52,700 nucleotides of DNA from Burkholderiales bacterium (GTDB lineage: Bacteria > Pseudomonadota > Gammaproteobacteria > Burkholderiales > Burkholderiaceae_B). The position numbers and the translations under genes are program-made. The stretch lies in contig JAJTEM010000015.1 of the NCBI GenBank assembly GCA_021299735.1, positions 1 through 52,700 on the forward strand, read 5' to 3'. Below the pieces are notes generated by a model, which worked only from the letters and a program-made list of their open reading frames with translations, made no database searches and was not told where the DNA came from. Shown here piece after piece: positions 27,199 through 37,404 of this stretch (positions are counted from its first letter, which is position 1; each line of letters begins with the position of its first letter).

Positions 27199-29067
27199 TT
27201 ACCAATATTTGGGAGCCCTTTTGCTGTTGGCAGGCTCCAGCTTGCGCATCGTGTTGCCCTCCCAACCCTCAAGGTAACAGGCGCCCTTAGCCGCTGCAGT
27301 CAAGATTAACGCCGGTAGCGCAACCACAAGCATTTGCAAGGCCGTGCTGTTTACCCCAACTCCCCAGCCATTTGGATTGTTGCGATTAAGTCTCAGCGGA
27401 AAATCCACCACATTCGTACCAGCGCCTGCCCCACTGAAGGCAATACCCGCCCCCGAGGCCCAAGGAATCAACAACCACCCCTCGCCAGTAGCCCAAAAAG
27501 AGCTCGCGAATACACGGCCTATACTAAAACTGGTAACGCGTGAATTTGGTCTCTTTAATGCCGACTCAGTAATAACACCAGCCAATTGGGCAACAGGCCG
27601 GGTAACCTGGTAGTTAAGGGAAAGTACAATGTCGTGATTAAAAAATCTCAAAACTTCAGCTGCTTTGGCTAAACCCCTGGTTAATGGGCCATATTGATGC
27701 GGATTATCCAATATGTTTCTGGAGTCGTATCGCAAGCTTTTAGAAGTGCGCCTTTCCACTGCGTTATTTGAGTCCGGAGACATTTCCGCACGACGTTCCT
27801 TAGCCTCAGTCCATCTTTTCAAAGCTCCCTCACGCACGTTTTCCACTCTTTTTTCTACTTGATGGCGAACATCCATGTAGTATTTGTGCTTGCCAGTTTG
27901 AATGGCGTGATGTTCAATTAAATTGGTCAAAGCCAAAAAGTGGTTTTCGCGAGCCAATAATTCAGATTTATCGGTTTCAGAATCGAGAAACTGCCCCTCG
28001 GTATCTCCCTTAGGGTTAACCTCAGTTAAGTAAGAACCTATCGCTTTTGCGATAGCCCGCTTCATCTGGGTATCGTTATGGGTTGGGTCAATTGCGGCCA
28101 GCAAACGCTCAAGTAATATCGGCGTTCCTCGTCGATCATCTACCCGGTATGCCTTGCCTATTTTTTTCTGCAAAGCCCTGGTGAGCAGATCAATCGCATC
28201 GGGTTTGTCTTTGACATCTTTGATCAGCAAAAAAATACGATGCAGATGCCGGTCTTTGTTGAATTGGATTGAATCCATAATGACACCACTCAGCCTCGAC
28301 CTAGAGCCCACAATCGCACTGCAAGCCCCAAATGCAAGTGATGTGATGGCAGCCACCGCAGCAACCGCACTAAAACTGAAGATTACCGTGCCTACGTTCT
28401 GCCGCACACCATCTGCCAATTTTTTAATCGCCCAACCGCCTACTTCAGTAAAAAGGCCACGTGACAAGGAAGAAACAAAACCAACCGCTAGAAACAACGC
28501 TCCGAAAACACGAAGTTGGCTCGAGAAAGATGAGTCTTTCTGCTTGGGCTGAAAAGCGAGTTTAGTGGATTTGAGAAACAGGCCCGTTGGTGCCGCACCC
28601 AACTCGGTTACACCATTGGCACGGTGAGCCCATCGGGAAAACTTCACTGAGCGCTTGTCTTTCTCTGACAAACCAAACTCAGGACGCACCAAATGCGGGT
28701 TAAAGCGCAAATTGTCCTGTCGATAAAATCGGGATTTGACCACGGTGCTGTCTGCAAGGTCAACTGGCCGCCCCTCACTCTCGCCTTTGTATTCCTCGCT
28801 AAAAAGCGCAGCAGAAGTTCGCTGACTGGCCTCATAGGATGCACGGTAGTAACGGGCCTCAGCAGTGTTGCCTGCTATCACCGTTTTAAGCCTGGCACTC
28901 CAGGTTGTCTTAATTAATTGCCCGTTGCCTGCCGATTTATAATCTGCCTTCCGAATTACATGGGCGCGACAACCCGTCAACTCAAAGTCGTCTTTTTCAG
29001 CGGAATACTTGCCCTGTGCAGGCGAGGTGGCACTTGATGGCCTTGCTTTTATTGTTGGACAGACCAT
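27199..29067 (-). CDS. Hypothetical 622-residue membrane protein, unrecognised
   Basis: I do not recognise this protein. Residues 1-190 are polar and charged with no signal peptide. Two adjacent hydrophobic segments follow (LRVFGALFLAVGFVSSL near 200 and VIFSFSAVAAVAAITSLAFG near 245), then a long charged helical region (about 280-480) and a C-terminal part with a Gly/Ala-rich stretch (PWASGAGIAFSGAGAG) and a last hydrophobic segment (LVVALPALILTAAAKGA). The ATG at 29067 has AAAGGAAG 5 bases upstream, so it is probably expressed. A helical hairpin inside a long soluble protein without a signal peptide is seen in some injected effectors and in phage or plasmid proteins; nothing adjacent decides this. 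Base composition reads more AT-rich than the neighbours by eye. Confidence 0.6.
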   Translation of the reverse strand: MVCPTIKARPSSATSPAQGKYSAEKDDFELTGCRAHVIRKADYKSAGNGQLIKTTWSARLKTVIAGNTAEARYYRASYEASQRTSAALFSEEYKGESEGRPVDLADSTVVKSRFYRQDNLRFNPHLVRPEFGLSEKDKRSVKFSRWAHRANGVTELGAAPTGLFLKSTKLAFQPKQKDSSFSSQLRVFGALFLAVGFVSSLSRGLFTEVGGWAIKKLADGVRQNVGTVIFSFSAVAAVAAITSLAFGACSAIVGSRSRLSGVIMDSIQFNKDRHLHRIFLLIKDVKDKPDAIDLLTRALQKKIGKAYRVDDRRGTPILLERLLAAIDPTHNDTQMKRAIAKAIGSYLTEVNPKGDTEGQFLDSETDKSELLARENHFLALTNLIEHHAIQTGKHKYYMDVRHQVEKRVENVREGALKRWTEAKERRAEMSPDSNNAVERRTSKSLRYDSRNILDNPHQYGPLTRGLAKAAEVLRFFNHDIVLSLNYQVTRPVAQLAGVITESALKRPNSRVTSFSIGRVFASSFWATGEGWLLIPWASGAGIAFSGAGAGTNVVDFPLRLNRNNPNGWGVGVNSTALQMLVVALPALILTAAAKGACYLEGWEGNTMRKLEPANSKRAPKYW

Positions 29068-29278
29068 ACGGACTTCCTTTACTTAATTTTAAGACAAGGA
29101 TCGACAGTGTTTTTTTATTAAAGGTGACATGAATTGGAGCCACTGGCAAAAACAGGGGCTTTTAATCCCTCACAAGGGGGATAATTGATTGTCCACACTC
29201 TCTCGTGTAAACCAGGATTAATTCTGTGAGAGATATCGTTTTCACTTTCAGAACCCAAATAGCCTCTCGGGTGTTTGT

Positions 29279-30181
29279 ATGGATCACTTTAAACAAATTA
29301 CTACGTTTGTGTTGGTGGCTACAAAAGGAAGCCTCTCAGCCGCCGCCCGGGACGAAGGCGTCGCACCTGCCGTGATCAGCAGGCGCCTTGACGCGCTGGA
29401 AGAGCGACTTGGGGTAAAGCTGCTGTTACGCACCACCCGAACCCTGAACCTGACCCATGAAGGCTCGGCGTTTTTGGAGGACTGCCAGCGCATATTGAAC
29501 GATTTATCCAACGCAGAGGCCAGCGTGAGCCTGGGCGGCGTCAAGGCCAGCGGACACTTGCGGGTAACTGCGCCCGGAGGATTTGGACGGCAACATGTCG
29601 CTCCCCTTGTTCATGATTTCGTTCGTGCGCACCCAGAGGTGACAGTTTCTCTTGACCTGTCAGACCGGGTTGTTGATTTGTTGAATGAAAATATGGACTG
29701 CGCAGTGAGAATTGGATTGCTACCCGACTCCAGCCTCGTCGGGGTAAAACTGGCTGAGAACCAGCGGCTTGTGGTGGCTACACCGGCCTACCTGCAACGG
29801 CACGGCCAGCCACACCACCCCAATGAGCTGACCAATCACAATTGCCTCAACCTCGTCAGCTCTGGCGCGCCAAGTGGCTGGCTATTTACAATCAACGGCA
29901 AGGCAACACAAGTCAGGGTAAGCGGCAACCTAAGCTGCAATGACGGTTCATCCATTCTCGATTGGGCACTAAGCGATGCCGGCCTGGCCTGGCGTAGCCG
30001 CTGGGAAGTACAACAACACCTTCGAAATGGACGCCTTGTTACTGTATTGGACGATTTTATTGCACCACCAAATGCCATTTACGCCGTATTTCCCCAGAAA
30101 AAACACCTACCACTGCGAGTTCGGCTGTGGATCGATTTTCTGAAGCACCGCTACGGCAGTGACTCCTACTGGAACACATGA
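29279..30181 (+). CDS. LysR family transcriptional regulator
   Basis: 300 residues. The N-terminal winged helix-turn-helix is clear (DHFKQITTFVLVATKGSLSAAARDEGVAPAVISRRLDALEERLGV, here residues 2-46 with LSAAARDEGVAPAVISRRL as the HTH), followed by LLLRTTRTLNLTHEG and a periplasmic-binding-like effector domain. It belongs to the group with the DCAVRIGLLPDSSLVG effector-domain pattern seen in CrgA/AaeR-like regulators. Divergent from the 622-residue orphan with 211 bases between them, the usual arrangement when a LysR protein controls its neighbour, but the effector is unknown. Confidence 0.9.
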   Translation: MDHFKQITTFVLVATKGSLSAAARDEGVAPAVISRRLDALEERLGVKLLLRTTRTLNLTHEGSAFLEDCQRILNDLSNAEASVSLGGVKASGHLRVTAPGGFGRQHVAPLVHDFVRAHPEVTVSLDLSDRVVDLLNENMDCAVRIGLLPDSSLVGVKLAENQRLVVATPAYLQRHGQPHHPNELTNHNCLNLVSSGAPSGWLFTINGKATQVRVSGNLSCNDGSSILDWALSDAGLAWRSRWEVQQHLRNGRLVTVLDDFIAPPNAIYAVFPQKKHLPLRVRLWIDFLKHRYGSDSYWNT

Positions 30182-30318
30182 CCCACGTGGACAATAAGCT
30201 GCGAAAAGTCCCTTCTTATCATCGAATTGATGCACAGCCTGTTGTAACAGAATATTGGTGGGGTGTTGTGCCCCGCAAGTAACAGCGCTACTTTTTCACT
30301 TACCCAAGGCTGTGCAAG

Positions 30319-33300
30319 GTGACTTTCAGCAAAATCCGATATCAGTGGGTTCTCGCAGCTGCATTGCTCTGCGTGCTTGGCCTTGCCTTGCTTGCAATGG
30401 TGTCTGCAGACATGCGCCGCATTCAAGAATCGGCAGAACAAAACTCAAGAACCCAGCTTCGATTGTTACACGACATCTTGCATGACGAATTCGGCGCAAT
30501 TATCGGATCGTTTGACGAGGCCACCCTTCAACTGTCACACGATATTGATACCCATAACAGTAACAACATACTGAAACAACTGGAATTATTAAAAAGCGCG
30601 CTACCTGCTGTCGAGACAATCGTGACCCGGGATGCCGCCGGAAACATTTTGGGGCAAACCGGTGTAGACGCAGACCTGATCAACACCAAGGCTGCTTTTG
30701 CATCCAATTCAATGTTATTGCGCAATGAAAGGATGGTGTCTTTTTCAAAATCATTCAACGTAAACAATAGGTTGGTATTGGTAGTCAACTACCAGGTCAA
30801 GAACAACCAGGGTGAACTGTTAGGCGTCATTCAAGGTCGGCTCAACACCTCCTACCTGGAGCGCAAATTTGCATCTCTTCAACTGGGCGAGCATATGCGC
30901 AGCGGCTTGGCTTACAAAGACGGCACCGTGTTGCTTGTTCAACCTGGGTTCGACGGTATTGCGGGCAAACGACTACCCAATTTTGAATCGACCCGCGAGC
31001 AAGAACCGCTGGCTCAACCTGGGGGCGATTTGATTGAACAAAGTTTGTTCACAGATCATTATTTCGCAAGCCTGTCGCTAGCAAACTCAGAACTCTTGAA
31101 TACCCCCATTCCGCTTTATCTGATCACATGGGCAAATACGGCCCCCATGAAAGCCCTGTGGCGAGAACAAACCATCAGCCTTTTCCTGGGTTACCTTGCT
31201 TTTTGCATTTTGGTTGTACTGTTAGTAAAAGCAAGCCTGAACCACCAGGCACAACAAATATTGGCAAAAGAAAAAGCAAAGGCCGACCAACAACTCAATG
31301 ATGAACGTTTTCAACTGGCCACGGAGAATGCGGGTATAGGGGTTTGGGAATACAACATTCAGGAGAGACTGATTCGCTGGGACAGCGCGATGCGCAAGAT
31401 TTACGGCGTGAAAGACGAACAGGATGTCTTGTCTTATAAAGAATGGCTGAATTACGTAGTACCCGAGGACGCGAACAAACTAAGCAACGTGCTGCTGGAG
31501 GCCTCGAAAAACCAGGATACATTTCAGTTGAATTTCAACATTCGCCGGGCAAGCGACGGGCGTATTCGCCACATACAAGCCCGCGCAAAAACCCACAGAA
31601 ACGCCAACGGCATTCCCTTCAGAATGATAGGCGTGAATGTGGATGTGACGGTACAACGCCAATTTGAAGATGCCCTGCGAGAGGCTGAGGCACGATTCCG
31701 GTCATCGTTTGAATGGGCTGCAATTGGAATGGCGATGCTCGACTTCAAAGGCCAGTTTTTACAGGTTAACAAAGCACTTACTGAAATTCTGGGTTACAGC
31801 GAGCAAGAGTTACTGGGCTTTAGCTTTGATGCGATTACCCACCCACAAGACACCATGCAACACACCCACTTGGTACGCGATGTGCTGAAGGGACGCCGAC
31901 ACAACTACCAACTGGAAAAACGTTACATTCACAAGGATGGACATGTGGTGTGGGTTCATCTTTCAGTGTCGGCAGTGCGCAATGACAAAGGTCGGGTGAT
32001 CTACTTTATTTCCCAGATTCAGGATATTTCAGAGCGCAAGCGCAATGAAGCAACACTGATTGAAAGAGAACACTTTCTGAGAACTTTGTCGGAATGCTTA
32101 CCTGGTTTGGTGTCTTACTGGAGTACCGACCTGCGCTGCCATTTCGCCAATCGCAACCACGAAAAATGGACCAGTATTCCGGCGGATAAAATGCGTGGGC
32201 AACACATGCGAAAGGTGCTGGGTGAGGAGCTTTTTATCCATGACTACAATTATGTTGTCGGTGTTCTAAAAGGTGAAAAGCAGCGTTTCGAGCGCAGAAA
32301 ACCACTCCCCTCGGGTGGCTATGCCGATATGCTGGTGCATTTGATCCCCGACGTACTGTACGGCAAGGTTGAGGGCTTTTTCTCGATTTCAACAAACATC
32401 ACAGACTTCAAGGCACAACAACGTGAACTTGAACGAATAAACCATGAATTAATCGAGCGCACGCAACAAGCCGAGGCTGCAAGCAAAGCCAAGGGCGCAT
32501 TTTTGGCCAATATGAGCCATGAAATTCGCACTCCCATGAATGCGATCATAGGCTTACTGCAACTGCTGGAGGACACGGAGCTTCAGGCCAAACAACGCGA
32601 CTATCTCAGCAAAATTGGTTCAGCGGCTGATGTATTGCTCAACGTGTTAAACGATATTCTGGACATATCAAGGGTTGAGGCCAATAAACTGGAACTTAGC
32701 AACAGCCGTTTTCTACTTGATCAGGTATTGACGAAAGCCACCGATCTTTTTGCTTACAGGGCAGAAGAGAAAGCGATTCAACTGTACTGCACCAAAGATG
32801 CGAACTGCCCGGTAAGCCTGACGGGTGACCGGCTTCGCCTTGCACAAATTTTGAATAACCTGTTGTCAAATGCGCTTAAGTTTACCGACAAGGGACGAAT
32901 CCATTTGCAAGTGCAAAGTGTGGCAAGTGGAACACAACTGCAGTTCAGTGTAAATGACACGGGCATTGGCATGAATCAGGAACAGTGTTCTGCGCTGTTC
33001 GAGCCTTTCAGACAGGTAGATGACAGCTCCTCGCGCCGCTACGGCGGTGCAGGCTTGGGGCTGTCAATCTGCAAAAATCTGGTTGAATTAATGGGCGGTC
33101 GAATATGGGTAGAAAGTACGCCGGGCTTGGGTACTACGTTTCATTTCACGATGAATTGCAATGACCCTGAATTCAGTATCAGGGAGGAAGATCAACAGGC
33201 CTTAAAACTGCAAATGAAAGCACCGGCCACAGAGAGCAGCCCAACAAGTCCGCCGATGCTAAACAAGCGAGTGTTGGTGGTTGACGACCACAAACTAAAC

Positions 33301-33627
33301 CGCATGGTGGCCTCGGAAATGTTAAAGAAATGGGGGGCCCAGGTTCACTTGGCAGAAAACGGCAAGGAAGCCGTTCAAGCCTGTACCACTGAACGCTATG
33401 ACATGGTGTTGATGGATCTGCAAATGCCGGAAATGGATGGTTTTGAGGCCACAGCAAGAATTCTGGAAGAACTGGGGAATGCGGCCCCACCGATAGTGGC
33501 TGTGACCGCATCAGCCAGCGAACAAGACCGCATGGACATTTTGAATGCGGGCATGTGCGAACATGTAATCAAGCCATTCAAGAAGGAAACCTTGATTCGA
33601 ATTCTGCTCGATATCCAAGGCCAGTAA
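30319..33627 (+). CDS. Hybrid sensor histidine kinase/response regulator with PAS domains
   Basis: 1102 residues. A first membrane segment at 9-29, an extracytoplasmic Cache-like sensor domain to about 280 and a second membrane segment near 285-305 ([16 protein letters not shown]) are followed by three PAS/PAC units (about 325-450, 455-580, 590-705), a dimerisation domain with phospho-accepting H734 in [12 protein letters not shown], a HATPase domain (N box [11 protein letters not shown] boxes DTGIGM and GGAGLGLSI) and a receiver domain with D1033 in [12 protein letters not shown]. There is no HPt domain, so phosphate must pass to a separate HPt or response regulator, and none is adjacent. 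The start is GTG 30319 after CAAGG. Confidence 0.92.
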   Translation: MTFSKIRYQWVLAAALLCVLGLALLAMVSADMRRIQESAEQNSRTQLRLLHDILHDEFGAIIGSFDEATLQLSHDIDTHNSNNILKQLELLKSALPAVETIVTRDAAGNILGQTGVDADLINTKAAFASNSMLLRNERMVSFSKSFNVNNRLVLVVNYQVKNNQGELLGVIQGRLNTSYLERKFASLQLGEHMRSGLAYKDGTVLLVQPGFDGIAGKRLPNFESTREQEPLAQPGGDLIEQSLFTDHYFASLSLANSELLNTPIPLYLITWANTAPMKALWREQTISLFLGYLAFCILVVLLVKASLNHQAQQILAKEKAKADQQLNDERFQLATENAGIGVWEYNIQERLIRWDSAMRKIYGVKDEQDVLSYKEWLNYVVPEDANKLSNVLLEASKNQDTFQLNFNIRRASDGRIRHIQARAKTHRNANGIPFRMIGVNVDVTVQRQFEDALREAEARFRSSFEWAAIGMAMLDFKGQFLQVNKALTEILGYSEQELLGFSFDAITHPQDTMQHTHLVRDVLKGRRHNYQLEKRYIHKDGHVVWVHLSVSAVRNDKGRVIYFISQIQDISERKRNEATLIEREHFLRTLSECLPGLVSYWSTDLRCHFANRNHEKWTSIPADKMRGQHMRKVLGEELFIHDYNYVVGVLKGEKQRFERRKPLPSGGYADMLVHLIPDVLYGKVEGFFSISTNITDFKAQQRELERINHELIERTQQAEAASKAKGAFLANMSHEIRTPMNAIIGLLQLLEDTELQAKQRDYLSKIGSAADVLLNVLNDILDISRVEANKLELSNSRFLLDQVLTKATDLFAYRAEEKAIQLYCTKDANCPVSLTGDRLRLAQILNNLLSNALKFTDKGRIHLQVQSVASGTQLQFSVNDTGIGMNQEQCSALFEPFRQVDDSSSRRYGGAGLGLSICKNLVELMGGRIWVESTPGLGTTFHFTMNCNDPEFSIREEDQQALKLQMKAPATESSPTSPPMLNKRVLVVDDHKLNRMVASEMLKKWGAQVHLAENGKEAVQACTTERYDMVLMDLQMPEMDGFEATARILEELGNAAPPIVAVTASASEQDRMDILNAGMCEHVIKPFKKETLIRILLDIQGQ

Positions 33628-33750
33628 CCTACAAACCCACTTTAACTATAACGCACCAAAAGAGGGTGTCCCCCACATTAGAGATACTCAACATCAACAC
33701 GGCTTCCGATAATTGTCAACGCATGTTAAATAAACAAACAAGGGAGCAGT

Positions 33751-35379
33751 ATGTTGAATACCATTCGTGCAAAACTTATAGCTGCATTTGCAGTTGTAGT
33801 CTCATTGGGAATTGTGACTGGTGCGATTGGCCTGAATAGCGCCAAGCATATTAAAGACGCTGCTGGGTGGAATGAGCACACCTACAAAGTACTTCGTGAT
33901 GTGGTTTCGATTCGTGAAGCCATGATTAACATTGAAACCGGCCAGCGTGGGTTTCTTGTGTTCGGTAAAGACAACTACCTCGAACCCTACAACAAAGGCA
34001 TCGCCGACGTAAAAGAGCAACTTGACAAGGTGATGAAACTGACCTCGGACAATGCCGCTCAAACTGCCCGCTTCAATGCACTTCGCGATGAGTACAACCG
34101 GTGGATGAATGACTCGGTGAATAAAACCATTGAAGTTCGCCGCAGCCTGGACCGCATGGAAATTGATCAGATCGAGTTCCTGAAACGTCAAGAGGCACTG
34201 TCAGGCAAACCCATGATGGACAAAATGCGTGGCATGTTTACTGAAATTGAACAGGCTGAACTGAGCCTGCTGGAACAGAGAAAAGCTGCCAGTGATTCAG
34301 CCTACACCACCGCAATTTGGAGCGTTGGTATTTCTGTTGCGCTTTCTTTGGTGCTCGGTGTGCTTGCCACCATGATGTTGAGCAAATTGTTGAAGTCCAA
34401 GCTTGATACTGCTAACAAGCACATTAACGCACTTGCCAATGGCCATTTGAACAGCAATATTCACAGCGATGGCAAAGACGAGGTAGACAATTTGCTTACA
34501 GCGCTGGCCAAAGCACAAGACAACTTGCGCAAGCTGATTGAGGGTGTAAGGCGTTCGGCAATCGAATTAAGCAGCAGCGCGACACAAGTAAAAGAATCAT
34601 CTTCCACCATGGCCAGTGCAGGTGCAGAGCAAGCCGACGCCACTTCCTCGATGGCAGCGGCGGTGGAAGAGCTGACTGTGAGTATTTCCCAGATTTCAGA
34701 GAATTCCAACGAGGCAACCGACACGGCCAATGCCGCCAAGCAATCGGCAGAATCGGGAATGGTTACGTTGGGTGAAGTGGTTCAGGGCATTCAACGAATT
34801 GCCAAGTCGGTGGAAACCAGTGCCGCAGCTGTGCAGTCACTTGAAAAACAATCCGCCGACATTTCAGAAATTGTATCTACTATTACAGAAATTGCTGAAC
34901 GCACCAACCTGCTGGCCTTGAATGCCGCAATTGAAGCAGCACGTGCGGGTGAACAGGGCCGCGGTTTTGCGGTGGTGGCTGACGAGGTCCGCAAGCTGGC
35001 TGAGCAAACGAAAGGATCAACCGATCGCATCTCTGGCATGGTGCACGAGATTCAGCAAATTACTCAAGGCGCTGTCAGCTCTATGGACACATCGGTGCAT
35101 CTGGTTCAGGAGGGAATTGCACAAGCCGATGTTGTGAATGTAACCATTCAAAAAATCAAGTCCGATTCCGACAAGGTTTCAGAGGCCATTGCCGCGATAG
35201 CAATTTCGATGAAAGAACAATCGAATGTAAGTGTTGAAATCAGTCGCAATGTGGAACGCGTGGCACAAATGACTGAGGAAAACACCGCCGCTGCTCAGCA
35301 AAACACCCAGGTTGCAACACACTTGTCGAGCGTTTCGCAATCCATGATGGACGCGGTCAAAGTGTTCAAAACAGAATAA
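33751..35379 (+). CDS. Methyl-accepting chemotaxis protein with CHASE3-type sensor
   Basis: 542 residues. Membrane segment 1 is near 8-28 ([20 protein letters not shown]), then a helical periplasmic domain with [20 protein letters not shown], the CHASE3 hallmark, membrane segment 2 near 190-212, a HAMP linker and a long signalling coiled coil whose tip reads [20 protein letters not shown]. It ends VKVFKTE with no CheR-binding pentapeptide. GGGAGCA precedes the ATG. A GCCGATAA-like TCCGATAA at 33705-33712 could be a sigma-28 -10 element, but the -35 is poor. It follows the hybrid kinase by 123 bases and may share a stimulus with it. Confidence 0.94.
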   Translation: MLNTIRAKLIAAFAVVVSLGIVTGAIGLNSAKHIKDAAGWNEHTYKVLRDVVSIREAMINIETGQRGFLVFGKDNYLEPYNKGIADVKEQLDKVMKLTSDNAAQTARFNALRDEYNRWMNDSVNKTIEVRRSLDRMEIDQIEFLKRQEALSGKPMMDKMRGMFTEIEQAELSLLEQRKAASDSAYTTAIWSVGISVALSLVLGVLATMMLSKLLKSKLDTANKHINALANGHLNSNIHSDGKDEVDNLLTALAKAQDNLRKLIEGVRRSAIELSSSATQVKESSSTMASAGAEQADATSSMAAAVEELTVSISQISENSNEATDTANAAKQSAESGMVTLGEVVQGIQRIAKSVETSAAAVQSLEKQSADISEIVSTITEIAERTNLLALNAAIEAARAGEQGRGFAVVADEVRKLAEQTKGSTDRISGMVHEIQQITQGAVSSMDTSVHLVQEGIAQADVVNVTIQKIKSDSDKVSEAIAAIAISMKEQSNVSVEISRNVERVAQMTEENTAAAQQNTQVATHLSSVSQSMMDAVKVFKTE

Positions 35380-35423
35380 ATTCCCTTCTGTAAGCAACTT
35401 TACAGGGGCGGTACTGGTCTATA

Positions 35424-35450
35424 AAGCGAGTGCGTTCAGTACGCACTTGC
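35424..35450. other. Hairpin between chemoreceptor and antiporter genes
   Basis: GCGAGTGCG (35426-35434) and CGCACTTGC (35442-35450) form an imperfect stem with a 7-base loop. There is no T-run, so it is a poor intrinsic terminator; it may be a leader structure or operator for the antiporter gene that begins 35 bases later. Confidence 0.4.
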
Positions 35451-35485
35451 TATGATTAGAATAATACTACTTGGACTGCCCTACT

Positions 35486-37174
35486 ATGCCCCATGACGTT
35501 TCCCTGATTGCCACATTGGCGTTTGGCTTTGGCCTGGCGCTAATTTTTGGTTTCATCGCAGAAAAACTGAAGGCCCCTGCTTTGCTGGGCTACCTGGTTG
35601 CAGGATTTCTGATTGGTCCAGCCACCCCAGGCTTTGTAGCCGACCCCGCATTAACCAACCAACTTGCTGAAGTTGGCGTTATGCTGCTGATGTTTGGCGT
35701 GGGCATGCACTTTTCCCTTAACGACCTGCTGGCTGTCAAAAAAATTGCTGTACCCGGTGCCATTGTGCAAATGACAGCGGCAACGCTGTTGGGAATGGGC
35801 GTTGCCCATTTCTGGGATTGGCCCATGGGACAAAGCCTGGTGTTTGGCCTTGCCCTTTCGGTGGCCAGCACGGTTGTACTGCTGAAAGCACTGGAAGCAC
35901 GCGGCATGTTAACCAGCGCAAACGGTCAAATTGCGGTCGGTTGGCTGGTGGTTGAAGACTTGGCCATGGTGCTGATTCTGGTATTGCTTCCGCCGCTTGC
36001 AGGGCTGTTAAAAGGCGGAGCGCTCGACCCTGACACCAACCTGTTTTTCGACATCGGCTTTACCTTGGTGAAGGTAGCGCTTTTCGTGGGCTTGATGCTG
36101 GTAGTGGGCAAACGGGTTATTCCGTGGATGCTGTGGCACATTGCAAAAACAGGCTCTCGCGAATTATTTACGCTGTCGGTTATTGCCTTGGCGATTAGCC
36201 TGGCCTTTGTGGCTGCGGGCTTGTTCGATGTTTCGTTTGCACTCGGTGCTTTTTTTGCAGGCATGGTGATGCGGGAATCGGAACTGAGCCACCGCGCAGC
36301 AGAGGAATCCCTGCCTTTGCGTGATGCTTTCGCGGTGCTGTTTTTTGTGTCGGTAGGCATGCTTTTTCAGTTCGGTGTAATTCTTGAACATCCGCTGCGC
36401 GTGCTGGCTGTAGTAGCCATTATTGTGCTGGGCAAATCGCTGGCTGCGGGTGCCTTGGTGTTGTTGTTCAAATACCCTTTGAAAAGCGCCTTGGTGATTG
36501 CGGCCAGCCTGGCGCAAATTGGTGAGTTTTCTTTCATTTTGATCGGGCTGGGCTTGTATTTGGGGCTGGTTGATCTTCAAGTGCAAAGCCTGGTGGTTTC
36601 CGGTGCAATCTTGTCGATCGCTCTAAACCCAGTGGTGTTCTCTCTGATTCCGAAGCTCAATGACCTGATGGTGAAGCGGTTTCAATGGGTGCGAAATTTA
36701 AATGCACGCAGCCATGTCATGGAGGAATTGCCGCAGCAGACCGACAGCAAATACCTGGGCAAACATGTAGTGCTGGTGGGGCATACCGAATTAAGCAAAC
36801 GAATTGCAAAATCGCTGAGGCAAAAAAATGTGCCTTTGGTGATTGTTGATACCAGCCGTGAGGTGGTGGCAAAACTGAGAAAGAACGGGCAAGCAGCTGT
36901 TTCAGGCGAATATGCAGACCCGGTGACATTGGTACAAGCACACACCGCGAATGCGAACAGCTTGGTGATCGCAACCGGCGATACCCCTGGGCTGATGCAG
37001 ATGATCGAAAACGCAAAAATGTTGAACCCGGCCATTCAGGTGTTTGTTCAGGCGTACTCGAAAGAGGAAAAAGAAATGCTGAGCACCTTGGCTGATGTGC
37101 ATGTGTACCGCTGGGAGGACACCTTAAGTGATGCGATGGTCCACGACCTTATGAAAACCCGGCCTGCAATGTAG
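35486..37174 (+). CDS. Monovalent cation:proton antiporter-2, Kef/YbaL type, with TrkA-N domain
   Basis: 562 residues. About twelve hydrophobic segments fill residues 1-385 (ALLGYLVAGFLIGPATPGF and GVMLLMFGVGMHFSLNDL are typical of CPA2 exchangers). A cytosolic Rossmann domain follows: GKHVVLVGHTELSKRIAKSL, then VIVDTSREVV and SLVIATGDTPG, i.e. TrkA-N, which senses nucleotide or glutathione adducts in Kef. The glycine pattern GHTELS differs from strict GxGxxG. It likely exports K+ in exchange for H+ under stress. ATG 35486 is taken over TTG 35471. The KefF/KefG accessory flavoprotein is not adjacent. Confidence 0.9.
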   Translation: MPHDVSLIATLAFGFGLALIFGFIAEKLKAPALLGYLVAGFLIGPATPGFVADPALTNQLAEVGVMLLMFGVGMHFSLNDLLAVKKIAVPGAIVQMTAATLLGMGVAHFWDWPMGQSLVFGLALSVASTVVLLKALEARGMLTSANGQIAVGWLVVEDLAMVLILVLLPPLAGLLKGGALDPDTNLFFDIGFTLVKVALFVGLMLVVGKRVIPWMLWHIAKTGSRELFTLSVIALAISLAFVAAGLFDVSFALGAFFAGMVMRESELSHRAAEESLPLRDAFAVLFFVSVGMLFQFGVILEHPLRVLAVVAIIVLGKSLAAGALVLLFKYPLKSALVIAASLAQIGEFSFILIGLGLYLGLVDLQVQSLVVSGAILSIALNPVVFSLIPKLNDLMVKRFQWVRNLNARSHVMEELPQQTDSKYLGKHVVLVGHTELSKRIAKSLRQKNVPLVIVDTSREVVAKLRKNGQAAVSGEYADPVTLVQAHTANANSLVIATGDTPGLMQMIENAKMLNPAIQVFVQAYSKEEKEMLSTLADVHVYRWEDTLSDAMVHDLMKTRPAM

Positions 37175-37201
37175 TTCGCGGGGCAATTAACTAACCTCCA
37201 C

Positions 37202-37238
37202 AAAAAATAAAAAGCCCGGCAAGTTTCTTACCGGGCTT
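37202..37238 (-). terminator. Rho-independent terminator downstream of aceA
   Basis: AAGCCCGG (37212-37219) and CCGGGCTT (37231-37238) form a perfect 8-bp stem with an 11-base loop. On the minus strand the stem is followed by TTTTTATTTTTTG, so it terminates leftward transcription from aceA. On the plus strand there is no T-run. Confidence 0.8.
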
Positions 37239-37251
37239 CAGCACTCGCTGT

Positions 37252-37383
37252 TGAGCCTTTTGTAAAGGCTCAGCAAGGGGAAAAATACTCTTGGTTTGGT
37301 TTTTTGAGCTTGTCTCCTCTCCCCCTTCCAGTCGGACAACCTATCCACCCCTCTTGGGGTGGGAGACTGCCAAGATTGCCGAC
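37252..37383. repeat. Hairpin cluster in the 3' region of aceA
   Basis: TGAGCCTTT (37252-37260) pairs with AAAGGCTCA (37264-37272). CCACCCC (37345-37351) pairs with GGGGTGG (37356-37362), and GTCGG (37331) with CCGAC (37379-37383) encloses it. With the terminator at 37202, this convergent gap is again full of dyad symmetry. On the minus strand these hairpins would lie in the aceA 3' untranslated region. Confidence 0.55.
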
Positions 37384-37404
37384 AAATTCAGTTCAAGCAG
37401 CAAA

